Below, piece by piece: positions 26,829-35,988 of a stretch of DNA of 64,000 nt. The position numbers and the translations under genes are program-made. Under the pieces are notes generated by a model, which made no database searches, was not told where the DNA came from, and saw nothing but the letters and a program-made list of their open reading frames with translations. The stretch spans positions 62,001-126,000 of the forward strand of contig JAZUPD010000018.1 in NCBI GenBank assembly GCA_045604985.1. The letters run 5' to 3'. The DNA comes from SIG710 sp045604985 (GTDB lineage Bacteria > Bacillota > Clostridia > Oscillospirales > CAG-272). Position 1 is the first letter of the stretch. Each line of letters begins with the position of its first letter.

Positions 26829-26861
26829 GGCTGAATCTTTTTGATTCATCCTCATTTTTTT
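26829..26861 (+). terminator. Terminator after V-ATPase operon
   Basis: Stem GGCTGAATC / GATTCATCC (one G-T pair), 5-base loop, followed by TC, A and TTTTTTT. Moderate strength. Confidence 0.65.
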
Positions 26862-27057
26862 AAAAGATTATTTGAGAGTCTCCTCCGATAGAGTAGGCTC
26901 ATTTTTTACCATTCGCACATCCCAATAAATTTGGTATTATCAAGGTAAGAGAGGCTCTCTGAACTATGCCCCCGTTTTTGAGATGAATAATAAATTCAAA
27001 TGTTGCCGTTTTCTCTATTTAATATGTAAATTTTGCTTTTAAAATTTTCCAAAGCTA
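26862..27057. other. Intergenic, nothing recognised
   Basis: AT-rich stretch between the V-ATPase terminator and the AraC-gene promoter. The inverted words GAGAGTCTC (from 26873) and GAGGCTCTC (from 26952) are about 70 bases apart, too far to claim a structure. No gene or RNA was recognised. Confidence 0.4.
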
Positions 27058-27086
27058 TGGACAAATGAATTTTGATGTGGTATAAT
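27058..27086 (+). promoter_or_regulatory. Promoter of araC-type gene
   Basis: TGGACA (27058-27063), 17-base spacer, TATAAT (27081-27086), about 100 bases before ATG 27189. Confidence 0.65.
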
Positions 27087-27188
27087 ATTCTTGATAACAT
27101 TTGATCACGTTTGAATTTGTTGAATCGAAGATTTCTTGAGTCCTTATGTAAAATTTGCTTTATCAATGAAATGATTTGGGAGGTTGAA

Positions 27189-28049
27189 ATGTCCTGTATA
27201 AGAAGCGTAGAGCGCACGGCTGGAGCAAAAAAATATTCTGCCCATTGTCACGATAATGAGCATAGACTGATTTACGTCAGAAGAGGAAGAGGCAGGGTGC
27301 TGATTGGCTCAAAGGAATGGCTTATAGACCGTCCATCGGTAGTCTTTATCAGTAATCTTGAAAAGCATGATGTTTTTCCCGAGAGCGAGAGTTATGACGG
27401 ATATTCTGTGGGGATATTTCCCTCTGAGGCGATGATAAAGATAAATTCGGATAAGCTTCTCTCGTCATTCTGCGACAGACCAACAGGCTTTTCCAACGTT
27501 TTCGTGGTAACGCATCTTGCGGGTGAGCTGAATATTCTCTTTGATGCACTTTATAAAGAGTATAATGAGCCACATAAGGATGTTGAAGATGGATGCGACT
27601 CGATACTGAGAGTGATTCTTATGACTCTTTTGCGCAGTATCCCGAATGCCTTTCCATATGAAAATACTGAGAAGAGAGCGGTCGTTCAGGCTATCAGGCG
27701 GAAGCTTGAGGGGAGTCTCAAGGAAGAGCTTTCGCTTGATGATATATCGGCGGAATTTCATATTAGTACATACTATCTCTCTCATATTTTCAAGGATATT
27801 ACGGGATACAGCGTTAAAAATTATCGCCTCATTTTCCGTCTTGCAAACGCAAGAGAGCTGCTTGTTTCCTCGGAATATACGATAAATGAAATTTGCAGCA
27901 TGACGGGATTCCCTGATATGAGCAATTTTTCCCGCAGATTTAAATTTGAATACGGTGTCACTCCCACTGAATACAGAAAAAATATGGGCAGAATATTCAG
28001 TCAACCCAAAAAGGAAAGAAAGACACAAATCGGAATTGAATTACTATAA
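27189..28049 (+). CDS. AraC family transcriptional regulator
   Basis: A 286-residue regulator with an N-terminal cupin-like sensing domain (about 10-150; 'HDNEHRLIYVRRGRGRVLIG') and a C-terminal AraC DNA-binding domain (about 175-275) with two helix-turn-helices: 'LSLDDISAEFHISTYYLSHIF' region and 'YTINEICSMTGFPDMSNFSR' followed by 'FKFEYGVTPTEYRKN'. I start at ATG 27189, which has TTGGGAGG five bases upstream; the open frame extends 26 codons further without a site. It is monocistronic. Ligand and targets are unknown; such regulators usually control nearby sugar genes, but none adjoins it. Confidence 0.88.
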   Translation: MSCIRSVERTAGAKKYSAHCHDNEHRLIYVRRGRGRVLIGSKEWLIDRPSVVFISNLEKHDVFPESESYDGYSVGIFPSEAMIKINSDKLLSSFCDRPTGFSNVFVVTHLAGELNILFDALYKEYNEPHKDVEDGCDSILRVILMTLLRSIPNAFPYENTEKRAVVQAIRRKLEGSLKEELSLDDISAEFHISTYYLSHIFKDITGYSVKNYRLIFRLANARELLVSSEYTINEICSMTGFPDMSNFSRRFKFEYGVTPTEYRKNMGRIFSQPKKERKTQIGIELL

Positions 28050-28073
28050 AAAATAACTCACAGAAGAGCTTTC

Positions 28074-28089
28074 AAGCATAATGCTTTTT
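28074..28089 (+). terminator. Weak terminator-like hairpin after araC-type gene
   Basis: AAGCA / TGCTT with a 3-base loop followed by TTT. Short stem; low confidence. Confidence 0.3.
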
Positions 28090-28173
28090 CGTTTGTCTTA
28101 TAGTTCGCTAAATATCTGTTTAAGCAGTGCGAGCGGTCGGTCAAAATAGATTTAAAAGTTAAGTAAGGCCGTT

Positions 28174-28890
28174 TTATTCGTTTGCTGTTTCCGTTTCTTC
28201 CTTTTCCGAAGAAGAAACGAGTTTTCGCAAAGCATCCATTCTTGAGTCAAGCTCTGCGCTGAGCGAGGCACAATATATAAGCTCCTTTGCCATCTTCTCG
28301 GTAAATTCGAAGTCCTTTTTATAATGAAGTTGATGCTCCAGGCTCGCCCAAACATCCATTGCGATGGTGCGGAGCTGTATCTCAACCTTCATACTTCTTT
28401 TTTCATGAGCGAGAAAAATAGGCACTTTGACTATTAGATGCAGACTTCTGTATCCGTTTTTCTTTGGTTTTTTGATATAGTCCTTTTTCTCTATGAGAGT
28501 CACGTCATCCTGACTGAGAAGTGCATCTGCAAGGGTATAGACGTCCCTTGGGAAGGAGCAAACCACTCTTACCCCCGCCACGTCGGAGAGGTTTTCCTCG
28601 ATAGATTCGGGAGTGAGGGCAAGACCTCGCCTTTCTATTTTTTCTTTGATGCTCAGAGGGCTTTTGAGACGGGATTTTATATCGTTTATGGGATTTCTGT
28701 CGTGTGTGAGCGAAAATTCCTCGTTCAGAACATTGAGTTTTGTTTCGACTTCCATCATGGCGCATCGGTAATATGCCATCAGCTTATTATAGCGTTCTAC
28801 CCAATCTTTCGATTTTTTAATAAAGCTCTCGCTGAAAAGATCTTCAATCTTTCCGCTTTCCAAAGCGGAAATTATATCATTATTCTCCAC
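28174..28890 (-). CDS. Small alarmone synthetase (RelQ/YjbM-type GTP pyrophosphokinase)
   Basis: A 238-residue protein with only the RelA/SpoT synthetase domain, so it makes (p)ppGpp and cannot hydrolyse it. Visible motifs are 'SIKEKIERRG' (ATP-binding region), 'LSDVAGVRVVCSFPRDVYTLADAL', 'KDYIKKPKKNGYRSLHLIV' (GTP-binding loop with the YRS signature) and 'EIQLRTIAMDVWASLEH' with the catalytic Glu. A long C-terminal helix (about 205-238) fits the RelQ tetramer type. No hydrolase or TGS/ACT regulatory domains are present. The gene stands alone. Confidence 0.92.
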   Translation of the reverse strand: MENNDIISALESGKIEDLFSESFIKKSKDWVERYNKLMAYYRCAMMEVETKLNVLNEEFSLTHDRNPINDIKSRLKSPLSIKEKIERRGLALTPESIEENLSDVAGVRVVCSFPRDVYTLADALLSQDDVTLIEKKDYIKKPKKNGYRSLHLIVKVPIFLAHEKRSMKVEIQLRTIAMDVWASLEHQLHYKKDFEFTEKMAKELIYCASLSAELDSRMDALRKLVSSSEKEETETANE

Positions 28891-29209
28891 GTCTCTCCGT
28901 CCTTTCTATGTTTTTTTCACTTTTGATTTTACCACGAAAATCAAAATTATTCTACATTTATTTGTAAACAATGTTTTGGTTTTTTGTCCTCTGCGACACC
29001 ATACGAAAGATGGTTTGCCGATCTGTTTTGCTTCCGTCTTTTTTTAAATGCTGTTTTTTGTTTAGTATTCATCGTTTTTAGTCAAAAAGATATAATATTT
29101 CTAAAAAAAAGAGGGTTTTTTGCCTGATTTTAGGTAAAAATGTGATTTTTATGTGCATTGTGCCTAAAAAAGAGGCTTTTCAGAAGGGGTTAATCTGCAA
29201 AAATCGGGC
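28891..29209. other. Intergenic upstream of BMP importer
   Basis: About 320 AT-rich bases with T-runs and A-runs. I looked for a purine riboswitch, which often controls nucleoside importers in Clostridia, and saw no matching core. The only clear element is the promoter at 29210. Confidence 0.4.
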
Positions 29210-29238
29210 TTGACAATTCGGGGAAAATGAGTTAAAAT
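29210..29238 (+). promoter_or_regulatory. Promoter of BMP importer operon
   Basis: TTGACA (29210-29215), 17-base spacer, TAAAAT (29233-29238), about 100 bases before the lipoprotein ATG. Confidence 0.75.
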
Positions 29239-29336
29239 ATCTTCGTATTCTTATTATTATATTCCCTTTAAAATAAGTGATGTTTTTACTCGGCAAAAAG
29301 CCGTGTGAAATAAAAAATTTTTGGAGGAAAAATACC

Positions 29337-30611
29337 ATGAAGAAACTTTTATCCATCGTTCTTGCTCTCATCATGCTCGTTTCCTGCTTTGCTCTTGCAG
29401 CTTGCGGCGGTGCTGAAGATGATGCGAAGGACACAGATGCGGCTGATACAGGCGCAGCTGACACAAACGGCGAGGTTGCCGCTAATGCTGACTTTAAGCT
29501 TGGCGTTATTCTTCTCCACGACGAGTTCTCTACCTACGACCTTAACTTTATGAACGGCGTAGAAGAGGCTAAGGCGGCTCTCGGTCTTACAGACGAGCAG
29601 GTTATCATGAAGAAGAACATCCCCGAGTCCGACGCTTGCTACGAAGCTGCTTGTGACCTCGTTGACGAGGGTTGTGACGTTATTTTTGCTGACTCCTTTG
29701 GTCATGAAACATATATGATCAAGGCAGCAAAGGAATTCACAGATGTTCAGTTCTGCCATGCAACAGGTACGATGGCTCATACAGAGGGTCTTGCTAACTA
29801 TCACAATGCATTTGCTTCTATCTACGAGGGCAGATTCCTTGCAGGCGTTGCTGCAGGTCTCAAGCTCAACGAGATCATCGAAGCAGGTAACCTTAAGGGC
29901 GAAGTTCCGAAGATGGGTTACGTTGGCGCATTCACATATGCAGAGGTTATGTCCGGCTACACATCCTTCTACCTTGGCGCAAAGTCTGTTTGCCCCGATG
30001 TAGTTATGGACGTTCAGTTCACAGGCTCTTGGTATGATGAAAATGCAGAGAAGACAGCAGCTCAGGCTCTTATCGCAAACGGCTGCGACCTTATCTCTCA
30101 GCATGCAGACTCTATGGGTGCTCCCACAGCTTGTGAGGAAGCAAACATCCCCAACGTTTCCTATAACGGAAGCACAGTTGAGGATTGCCCCAACACGTTT
30201 ATCGTAGCTTCCAGAATCAACTAGGCTCCTTACTTTGAGCTTATCTGCAAGAACACAATGGCAGGTGAGGCTATTCCTACCGACTACACAGGTACTATCG
30301 CTACAGGCTCCGTTGTTCTTACAGATGTAAACACACAGGCTGCAGCAGCAGGCACAGTAGAGAAGCTCGAAGAGGTTAAGGCAGGTCTTCTTGACGGTTC
30401 TATCAAGGTATTCGACACAGCTGCTGATAACTTCATCACAGTTGGCGGTGCAAAGCTCGATTCCTACATGGCAGACGTTGATACAGACGCAGCTTATGAA
30501 AAGGATACAGAGGTTGTTTCCGACGGTTACTTCCATGAGTCCGAATTCAGAAGTGCTCCTTACTTCGACGTTCAGATCGACGGTATCACACTTCTTAACA
30601 GCGCATACTAA
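29337..30611 (+). pseudogene. BMP-family nucleoside/sugar-binding lipoprotein, interrupted by in-frame TAG
   Basis: The frame from ATG 29337 (TTGGAGGA upstream) encodes a lipoprotein signal peptide with lipobox LAAC (Cys about residue 22), an Asp/Ala/Thr-rich linker, and a BMP (PnrA/Med-like) solute-binding domain: 'FKLGVILLHDEFSTYDLNFMN', 'GHETYMIKAAKEF', 'NVSYNGSTVEDCPNTFIVAS'. At 30222-30224 the frame meets TAG directly after SRIN and then continues without any shift as APYFELICKNTMAGEAI up to TAA 30611 (424 sense codons in total). Family members I recall have Trp here (SRI.WAP), so a TGG-to-TAG change is likely. As read, the first product lacks about the last 130 residues. Abundant-gene codon usage is the same on both sides. 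Confidence 0.85.
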
Positions 30612-30630
30612 TATCCGAATATCAAACGGA

Positions 30631-30654
30631 GTGGCGGAGCAAACGCTCCGCCAC
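30631..30654 (+). terminator. Intercistronic stem-loop after lipoprotein gene
   Basis: Perfect 10-bp stem GTGGCGGAGC / GCTCCGCCAC with AAAC loop followed by ATTTTG. The short T-run suggests a leaky terminator or an mRNA-stabilising hairpin, common between a binding-protein gene and its less abundant ABC partners. Confidence 0.65.
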
Positions 30655-30702
30655 ATTTTGATAAATTGATAAAGGCATCTCAAAAAATTACGGAGGTACA
30701 GC

Positions 30703-32274
30703 GTGGAAAACTCTGTTGCACTTGAGCTTCGAGGCGTTACAAAGACCTTTGGAAAGGTCATAGCCAATAATAATGTTGATCTGACTGTTTATAAGGGGGA
30801 GATTCTTTCTATCCTCGGCGAAAACGGTTGCGGAAAAACGACTCTTATGAATATGATATCGGGTATCTACTTCCCCGATAAGGGCCAGATATTCGTTGAC
30901 GGACGAGAGGTCGTCATTCGTTCGCCAAAGGATGCTTTTGGCTATAAGATAGGTATGATACATCAGCATTTCAAGCTTGTTGATGTTTTTTCGGCAAGCG
31001 AAAATATCGTGCTTGGAATTGATGACGGCAAAAGATACAATATTAAGGATGTAAATAACCGTGTGCTTGAAATTTGCGAGCGTTACGGATTCAATATAGA
31101 CCCCAAAAAGAAGATTTATGAGATGTCGGTTTCGGAAAAGCAGACCGTTGAGATAATCAAGGTCCTTTACCGAGGAGCGGATATCCTTATTTTGGACGAG
31201 CCTACTGCCGTCCTTACGCCTCAAGAAACGGAAAAGCTCTTTGATGTGCTTCGCCGAATGCGTGATGACGGAAAGGCTATTATGATAATCACTCACAAGC
31301 TCCACGAGGTGCTTTCGGTTTCGGACAGAGTTGCAGTCCTTCGCCGCGGCGAGCATATTGCAACGGTTGAAACTGCTACCGCTACCGAGAGTATGCTTAC
31401 AGAGATGATGGTCGGCAAAAAAATAACTCTTAATATCGACAGACTAGATCCCGTTTCTCCCACGGAGCGACTTGCTCTTGAGGGCATAAACTGCACAAGT
31501 CACGAGGGAATCAAGCTTCTTGATAATGTTTCCTTTACCGCAAATTCGGGCGAAATTCTCGGTATTGCGGGCATTGCGGGAAGCGGGCAGAGAGAGCTTC
31601 TTGAAGCCATTGCGGGGCTTCAGCACCTTGACAGCGGTACAATAACATATAAAGACCCCAAAACAGGTGCGGATGTTAATCTCCGCGATAAAACACCCAT
31701 TCAGATAAGAGACCTTGGTGTCAGACTCTCATTTGTCCCCGAAGACAGACTCGGAATGGGACTTGTAGGAAACATGGATATCATAGACAACATGATGCTC
31801 CGCAGCTATAAGAAGGGTACTTCCATGTTCCTTGATAGAAAAGCTCCCAAGAATCTGGCAAAGGAGATAATTCAGAGCCTTGAAATTGCAACTCCCGGTG
31901 CAACCACTCCGGTTCGCCGTCTTTCGGGAGGTAATGTTCAGAAAGTTCTTGTGGGACGAGAGATATCCTCCGCACCGTCGGTGCTTATGGCGGCATACCC
32001 CGTTAGAGGACTTGATATAGGCTCTTCCTATACTATTTATAATCTTCTCAATGACCAGAAGGCAAGAGGAGTTGCTGTTATTTTCGTTGGTGAGGACCTT
32101 GACGTTTTGGTTGAGCTTTGCGATAGGATCATCGTGCTGGCATCGGGTAAGATAACGGGTATCGTTGATGCAAGAAAGACCACGAAGGAAGAGATCGGCT
32201 TGCTTATGACAAAGAGCACCTCGATTTATGAGGATGCAGAAAAATGCGAAAAGGAGGAAACGGATAATGGCTAA
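30703..32274 (+). CDS. BMP-type ABC importer, tandem ATP-binding protein
   Basis: A 523-residue protein with two ABC domains, as in sugar/nucleoside importers (NupO/RbsA-like). Domain 1 (about 5-245) has GENGCGKTT, VSEKQTVEIIK (a modified signature) and LILDEPTAVL. Domain 2 (about 265-510) has GIAGSGQRE in place of a canonical Walker A, LSGGNVQK and a Walker B region with 'AAYPVRGLDIGS', so its site is degenerate, typical of this family. Start is GTG 30703 with ACGGAGG upstream. It overlaps the next gene by eight bases. Confidence 0.92.
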   Translation: MENSVALELRGVTKTFGKVIANNNVDLTVYKGEILSILGENGCGKTTLMNMISGIYFPDKGQIFVDGREVVIRSPKDAFGYKIGMIHQHFKLVDVFSASENIVLGIDDGKRYNIKDVNNRVLEICERYGFNIDPKKKIYEMSVSEKQTVEIIKVLYRGADILILDEPTAVLTPQETEKLFDVLRRMRDDGKAIMIITHKLHEVLSVSDRVAVLRRGEHIATVETATATESMLTEMMVGKKITLNIDRLDPVSPTERLALEGINCTSHEGIKLLDNVSFTANSGEILGIAGIAGSGQRELLEAIAGLQHLDSGTITYKDPKTGADVNLRDKTPIQIRDLGVRLSFVPEDRLGMGLVGNMDIIDNMMLRSYKKGTSMFLDRKAPKNLAKEIIQSLEIATPGATTPVRRLSGGNVQKVLVGREISSAPSVLMAAYPVRGLDIGSSYTIYNLLNDQKARGVAVIFVGEDLDVLVELCDRIIVLASGKITGIVDARKTTKEEIGLLMTKSTSIYEDAEKCEKEETDNG

Positions 32275-33352
32275 TGTAAAAAAGCACGAGCCTCTTTTTC
32301 ACATCGTTAAAAGAGACAGAATGCCTCTCTGGCAGTCGCTTCTTGTAAGATTTGGAGCAATAGCCCTCGGGCTTCTTTTCTGCGGACTTCTTTGTAATAT
32401 AATTCTAGACGTTAGGCCTATGGAGCTTTACAAAACTCTTTATGACGGTGTTTTCGGAACTGAAAGAAGAATCTGGAAGATGGCAAAGGACTTGGCTGTT
32501 CTTCTCTGTATCTCCCTTGCCGTTACACCTGCTTTCAAGATGAAATTTTGGAATATAGGCGCAGAGGGACAGGTTCTTATGAGCTGTCTTGCTTCTGTTG
32601 CCTGCACCATCTATTTCGGCGGCAAGATGCCAAATTGGGCACTCCTTGTCTGCATGGCGGCAGCTGCAATTCTTGCAGGTATGGTCTGGGCTGTTATCCC
32701 CGCTATCTTCAAGGCAAAATGGGATACGAACGAGACGCTTTTTACCCTTATGATGAACTATGTTGCAACTCAGCTTGTTGCATATTTCCTTATAGTTTGG
32801 GTACCCTCGGGCTCAAGCTCCCTTGGTGAGCAAGCGTTCGGACATATGCCCATCGTTTATCACCGCTATTTTATCCTTATAGCAGTGGTTGCGGTGCTTA
32901 CCGTGTTCATGTATATCTATCTTAATTATTTTAAACAGGGATACGAGATATCGGTGGTGGGTGAGAGTCAAAAGACAGCCTGCTATATCGGTATAAACGT
33001 AAAGACGGTAATTATTCGTACACTTATCGTTTCGGGTGTTCTTTGCGGAATTGCAGGCTTCCTTATCGTCAGTGCGCTTGACCATTCGGTAACGACAGAC
33101 GCCGTAGGCGGCAGAGGATTTACGGCGATAATGGTTTCGTGGCTTGCAAAATTTAATCCCCTTATCATGGTCGCTACCTCGTTCCTTATCGTTTTTCTCC
33201 AGCAGGGCGTTTATGAATTTGCAAATGACTATGGAATAAGTACCGCATTTCAGAATATCATTGTCGGTATAATTCTTTTCTTCGTGATCGGTTGCGAATT
33301 TTTCATCAATTATAAAATAATGTTCAGAGGTAAGGGGGTAGCTAAAAAATGA
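32267..33352 (+). CDS. BMP-type ABC importer permease 1
   Basis: A 361-residue BPD_transp_2-type permease (NupP-like) with about ten membrane helices. 'FWNIGAEGQVLMSCLASVA' near residue 90 is the family's conserved cytoplasmic-loop signature and 'KWDTNETLFTLMMNYVA' near 155 the second one. I start at ATG 32267 (AAAGGAGG six or more bases before), inside the end of the ATPase gene. The last four bases overlap the next permease (ATGA). Confidence 0.92.
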   Translation: MANVKKHEPLFHIVKRDRMPLWQSLLVRFGAIALGLLFCGLLCNIILDVRPMELYKTLYDGVFGTERRIWKMAKDLAVLLCISLAVTPAFKMKFWNIGAEGQVLMSCLASVACTIYFGGKMPNWALLVCMAAAAILAGMVWAVIPAIFKAKWDTNETLFTLMMNYVATQLVAYFLIVWVPSGSSSLGEQAFGHMPIVYHRYFILIAVVAVLTVFMYIYLNYFKQGYEISVVGESQKTACYIGINVKTVIIRTLIVSGVLCGIAGFLIVSALDHSVTTDAVGGRGFTAIMVSWLAKFNPLIMVATSFLIVFLQQGVYEFANDYGISTAFQNIIVGIILFFVIGCEFFINYKIMFRGKGVAKK

Positions 33353-34311
33353 TAATAGATTATATCCTCAATGCTATCGCCATTGGTATGACATTTCTTT
33401 ATGGTTCAACAGGCGAGATAATCACCGAAAAAGCCGGACACCTTAATCTTGGAATACCGGGAGTTATGTGCGTAGGTGCGGCGGGCGGCTGTGCAGCTCT
33501 CCACTATATGATAGTGGGCGGCATCACAAACGGATTTTTGCTCGTTTCTGTGGGAATACTTGCATCTTTCATCGCCGCTTTCCTCATGGGCGTGATTTTC
33601 AGCTTCCTTGCGGTAACGCTCCATGCAAACCAGAATGTTACGGGTCTTGCAATGACAACCTTCGGCGTGGGTCTTATGAAGTATATCATGTTCGGACTGA
33701 AGCAGGGAAATTCGATTCCTTATCTTAAGGCGCTTTCGGCATTCAGATTCCCCTTTGCTTCTCAGACAAACGGTCTCAAATACTGCGGAGTTATGGTTTT
33801 CCTCGCACTTATCGTTGCTCTTCTATCTTCCTTCGTACTCTTTAAGACAAAGGTAGGTCTGCACCTTCGTGCGGTGGGCGAAAATCCTGCAACAGCGGAT
33901 GCGGCGGGCATCAATGTAACTCTTTATAAGTATCTTGCAACAAGCATCGGTTGCGGAATTTCGGGACTTGGCGGTCTTTGCTATATCATGGATTATGCAG
34001 GCTCCCGCGAAAGTTACCTCAGCATCGAGGCTCTTGGTTGGCTTGCGGTTGCGCTTGTTATTTTTGCTCTTTGGAGACCTCACCTCAGTATTTTTGGTTC
34101 TGTTATCTTCGGAGCACTTTTCATTGCGGGGCAGTTTATCCCGATCCTTATTCCACTTAAATTTTTGCAGACCATGACGGCGGCTCCTCTTCTCAAAATG
34201 CTGCCTTATGTGGTAACTATTATAGTCCTTACCGTAACGAGTATTCGTGATAAAAAGGAGAATCATCCTCCTCAGGGACTTGGACTTAATTATTATCGAG
34301 AAGAAAGATAA
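33349..34311 (+). CDS. BMP-type ABC importer permease 2
   Basis: A 320-residue partner permease (NupQ-like) with about eight helices. 'GSTGEIITEKAGHLNLGIPGVM' near the N-terminus and 'GLHLRAVGENPATADAAGIN' near residue 175 are the family's hallmarks. With permease 1, the tandem ATPase and the lipoprotein it forms a complete nucleoside or simple-sugar importer. A strong terminator follows. Confidence 0.92.
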   Translation: MIIDYILNAIAIGMTFLYGSTGEIITEKAGHLNLGIPGVMCVGAAGGCAALHYMIVGGITNGFLLVSVGILASFIAAFLMGVIFSFLAVTLHANQNVTGLAMTTFGVGLMKYIMFGLKQGNSIPYLKALSAFRFPFASQTNGLKYCGVMVFLALIVALLSSFVLFKTKVGLHLRAVGENPATADAAGINVTLYKYLATSIGCGISGLGGLCYIMDYAGSRESYLSIEALGWLAVALVIFALWRPHLSIFGSVIFGALFIAGQFIPILIPLKFLQTMTAAPLLKMLPYVVTIIVLTVTSIRDKKENHPPQGLGLNYYREER

Positions 34312-34355
34312 AATACAGAGGCTGAGCCAAAATTTCGGCTCAGCCTCTGTATTTT
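34312..34355 (+). terminator. Terminator of BMP importer operon
   Basis: Perfect 17-bp stem beginning AATACAGAGGCTGAGCC with an 8-base loop and a TTTT run. It shares the GAGGCTGAG word with other terminators here. Confidence 0.85.
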
Positions 34356-34395
34356 TCGGTGTTTGCAGAATTTTAAATTTCCGATTGAAAGAGAA

Positions 34396-34423
34396 AGGCT
34401 GAGTCAGGATAGAGAATCAGCCT
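34396..34423 (-). terminator. Hairpin over the stop codon of the TtcA-like gene
   Basis: AGGCTGATTC / GACTCAGCCT (minus strand) with one mismatch encloses the TGA stop; a loose pyrimidine run follows. Possible terminator for the minus-strand unit. Confidence 0.4.
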
Positions 34424-35183
34424 CTTTATCATCCGAATAAGCATCAATTCCTGAAAGGCGTTGGACGGGCTTGAAACCGTCTATCTCTCCGCGTTGCATT
34501 GCACCGAATATGCGGTAACGAAGCCCTTTATGCTTTCTGTCAAGGTCAAGGAGCAGCTTTTTCATCTCCTCGCGTTCGGTTTTTCCGTCTGCGGGACAGC
34601 TTGATCTAACAACCGGAAGTTCATTTTGTGCGGCAAAGTATCTTACATCCTTTTCCGGCATATACACCATGGGGCGAATCAGATTGAGTTCTATCCTTGA
34701 AAGATAGGAAACGGGCGAAAAGCACCCTAGTCTGCCCTCAAAGAAAAGATTGAGCATAAAAGTTTCAACGGCATCGTCAAAATGATGCCCCAGTGCCACA
34801 GATGTACATCCAAGCTCTTTTGCTGCATTGTGCAGTGCTCCTCGGCGCATTTTTGCACAGAGAGAACAGGGGCTTTTTTCTTTGCGAACATCAAAAATTA
34901 TTTTAGCTATCTGAGAGGGGACGATATGGTATTCCACATTAAGGCGACGGCAAAGTTTTTCGATCTCTGAAAAATCAGTACCCTCAAAGCCCATATCAAT
35001 CGTTATTGCAATAAGCTCAAATTTTATTGGGTAAAAACGGCGCAGAGCCGCCATTGCACAGAGAAGAGTCAGCGAATCCTTGCCCGCCGAGACACCAACG
35101 GCGATTTTGTCGCCTTCTTTTATCATTTGGTAGTCGTCAACGGCTCGCCGAACATAGCTTAAAAGTCTTTTTGTATCCTTCAT
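34404..35183 (-). CDS. TtcA-like PP-loop ATPase (tRNA thiolation)
   Basis: A 259-residue protein of the TtcA/TilS group. The PP-loop 'GVSAGKDSLTLL' (about 29-40) binds ATP for adenylation of a tRNA base. The TtcA-type Cys pair is in 'SPCSLCAKMRRGAL' (about 110-123) with 'LGHHFDDAVETFMLNLFFEGRL' after it and a further Cys in 'VVRSSCPADGKTERE', so an Fe-S cluster and 2-thiocytidine formation are likely; lysidine synthesis is less likely since the TilS C-terminal domains are absent. It overlaps the upstream methyltransferase by four bases, placing two tRNA-modifying enzymes together. Confidence 0.85.
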   Translation of the reverse strand: MKDTKRLLSYVRRAVDDYQMIKEGDKIAVGVSAGKDSLTLLCAMAALRRFYPIKFELIAITIDMGFEGTDFSEIEKLCRRLNVEYHIVPSQIAKIIFDVRKEKSPCSLCAKMRRGALHNAAKELGCTSVALGHHFDDAVETFMLNLFFEGRLGCFSPVSYLSRIELNLIRPMVYMPEKDVRYFAAQNELPVVRSSCPADGKTEREEMKKLLLDLDRKHKGLRYRIFGAMQRGEIDGFKPVQRLSGIDAYSDDKEADSLS

Positions 35184-35965
35184 AATTCCCCTTCAAAAGC
35201 TTCAAAAGAGCAGTTTTTATATATGTTTTTTGCATCCTCGCTTTCGGTTCGGTGACCTGTTTTATCTCCGTCACAAAGATGCAGGAAAAGTGGTTTTGTT
35301 AGATTAAGTCCCGTTTTTCCGCCTTTCTTTGCTTCTACAAGCATCATAGATGGTGCGGTGACCTCATCGGCACATACAAAGGTCATTCTCTTTGGCTCTA
35401 ATTTGTGTTTTCTCATTGCCGCCAGAAGATCCGTCATTCTGTCGGGACGGTAGACGCAATAGAATAAGCCACCGAATTTCAGAATTCTTGATGCAGCGGC
35501 ACAGAAATCCTCAATATCTCCGCAGACCTCGTGTCTTGCAATGAATTTTTCATCATGCTCGTTCCTTTTTCCCGAATCCATACGCATATAGGGAGGGTTT
35601 GAAAAAACGATGTCAAATTCTCCGCCCAAGGTCTCTGCCCTAAGGTCACGCACATCGGCACAAATAGTTTTTATTACGCTATCCAGCCTGTTAATAGCCG
35701 AATTTCGACGGCAAAGCAGAGCGAAATCCTCTTGAACTTCTGCAATATATATTTTTTTGAACTTGCCTTTTGAAGCGCAAAGTAGGGAAATTATTCCCGT
35801 GCCGCCTCCAAGCTCAAATGCTCTTGCATTTTTTGCGGTACGCATAAAAGCGGCGAGCAGATACGCATCGGTTCCAAAGGTGAGTCCATCTTTTTTCTGA
35901 ATAAGGCGAATATTCTCATTGACCGTATCCAGCCTTTCGCCTTCAAATAAAATGTTATCGGTCAT
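35180..35965 (-). CDS. tRNA1(Val) adenine-N6 methyltransferase family (TrmN6/YabB)
   Basis: A 261-residue SAM-dependent methyltransferase. SAM site 'ELGGGTGI' (51-58) and catalytic NPPY (123-126, 'FSNPPYMRMDSG') identify an N6-adenine or N5-glutamine methylase; the N-terminal 'RLDTVNENIRLIQKKDGLTFGTDAYLL' is characteristic of the TrmN6/YabB group. In Bacillus subtilis yabB lies close downstream of holB-yaaT, as here. The ATG at 35965 is preceded by AGAGGAG. Confidence 0.88.
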   Translation of the reverse strand: MTDNILFEGERLDTVNENIRLIQKKDGLTFGTDAYLLAAFMRTAKNARAFELGGGTGIISLLCASKGKFKKIYIAEVQEDFALLCRRNSAINRLDSVIKTICADVRDLRAETLGGEFDIVFSNPPYMRMDSGKRNEHDEKFIARHEVCGDIEDFCAAASRILKFGGLFYCVYRPDRMTDLLAAMRKHKLEPKRMTFVCADEVTAPSMMLVEAKKGGKTGLNLTKPLFLHLCDGDKTGHRTESEDAKNIYKNCSFEAFEGEL

Positions 35966-35988
35966 TTTAACTCCTCTTTGCAGAAAGA

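Noticed and set aside
28891..29336. Purine or other nucleoside riboswitch before the BMP importer
   Set aside because: Considered because of the importer family, but no recognisable core or terminator hairpin was found in the leader.
29349..30767. Long open reading frame (472 codons) on the minus strand opposite the BMP lipoprotein and importer ATPase genes
   Set aside because: It is a codon-bias shadow: no ribosome site, Cys-rich nonsense composition, and it lies opposite genes with clear protein families.
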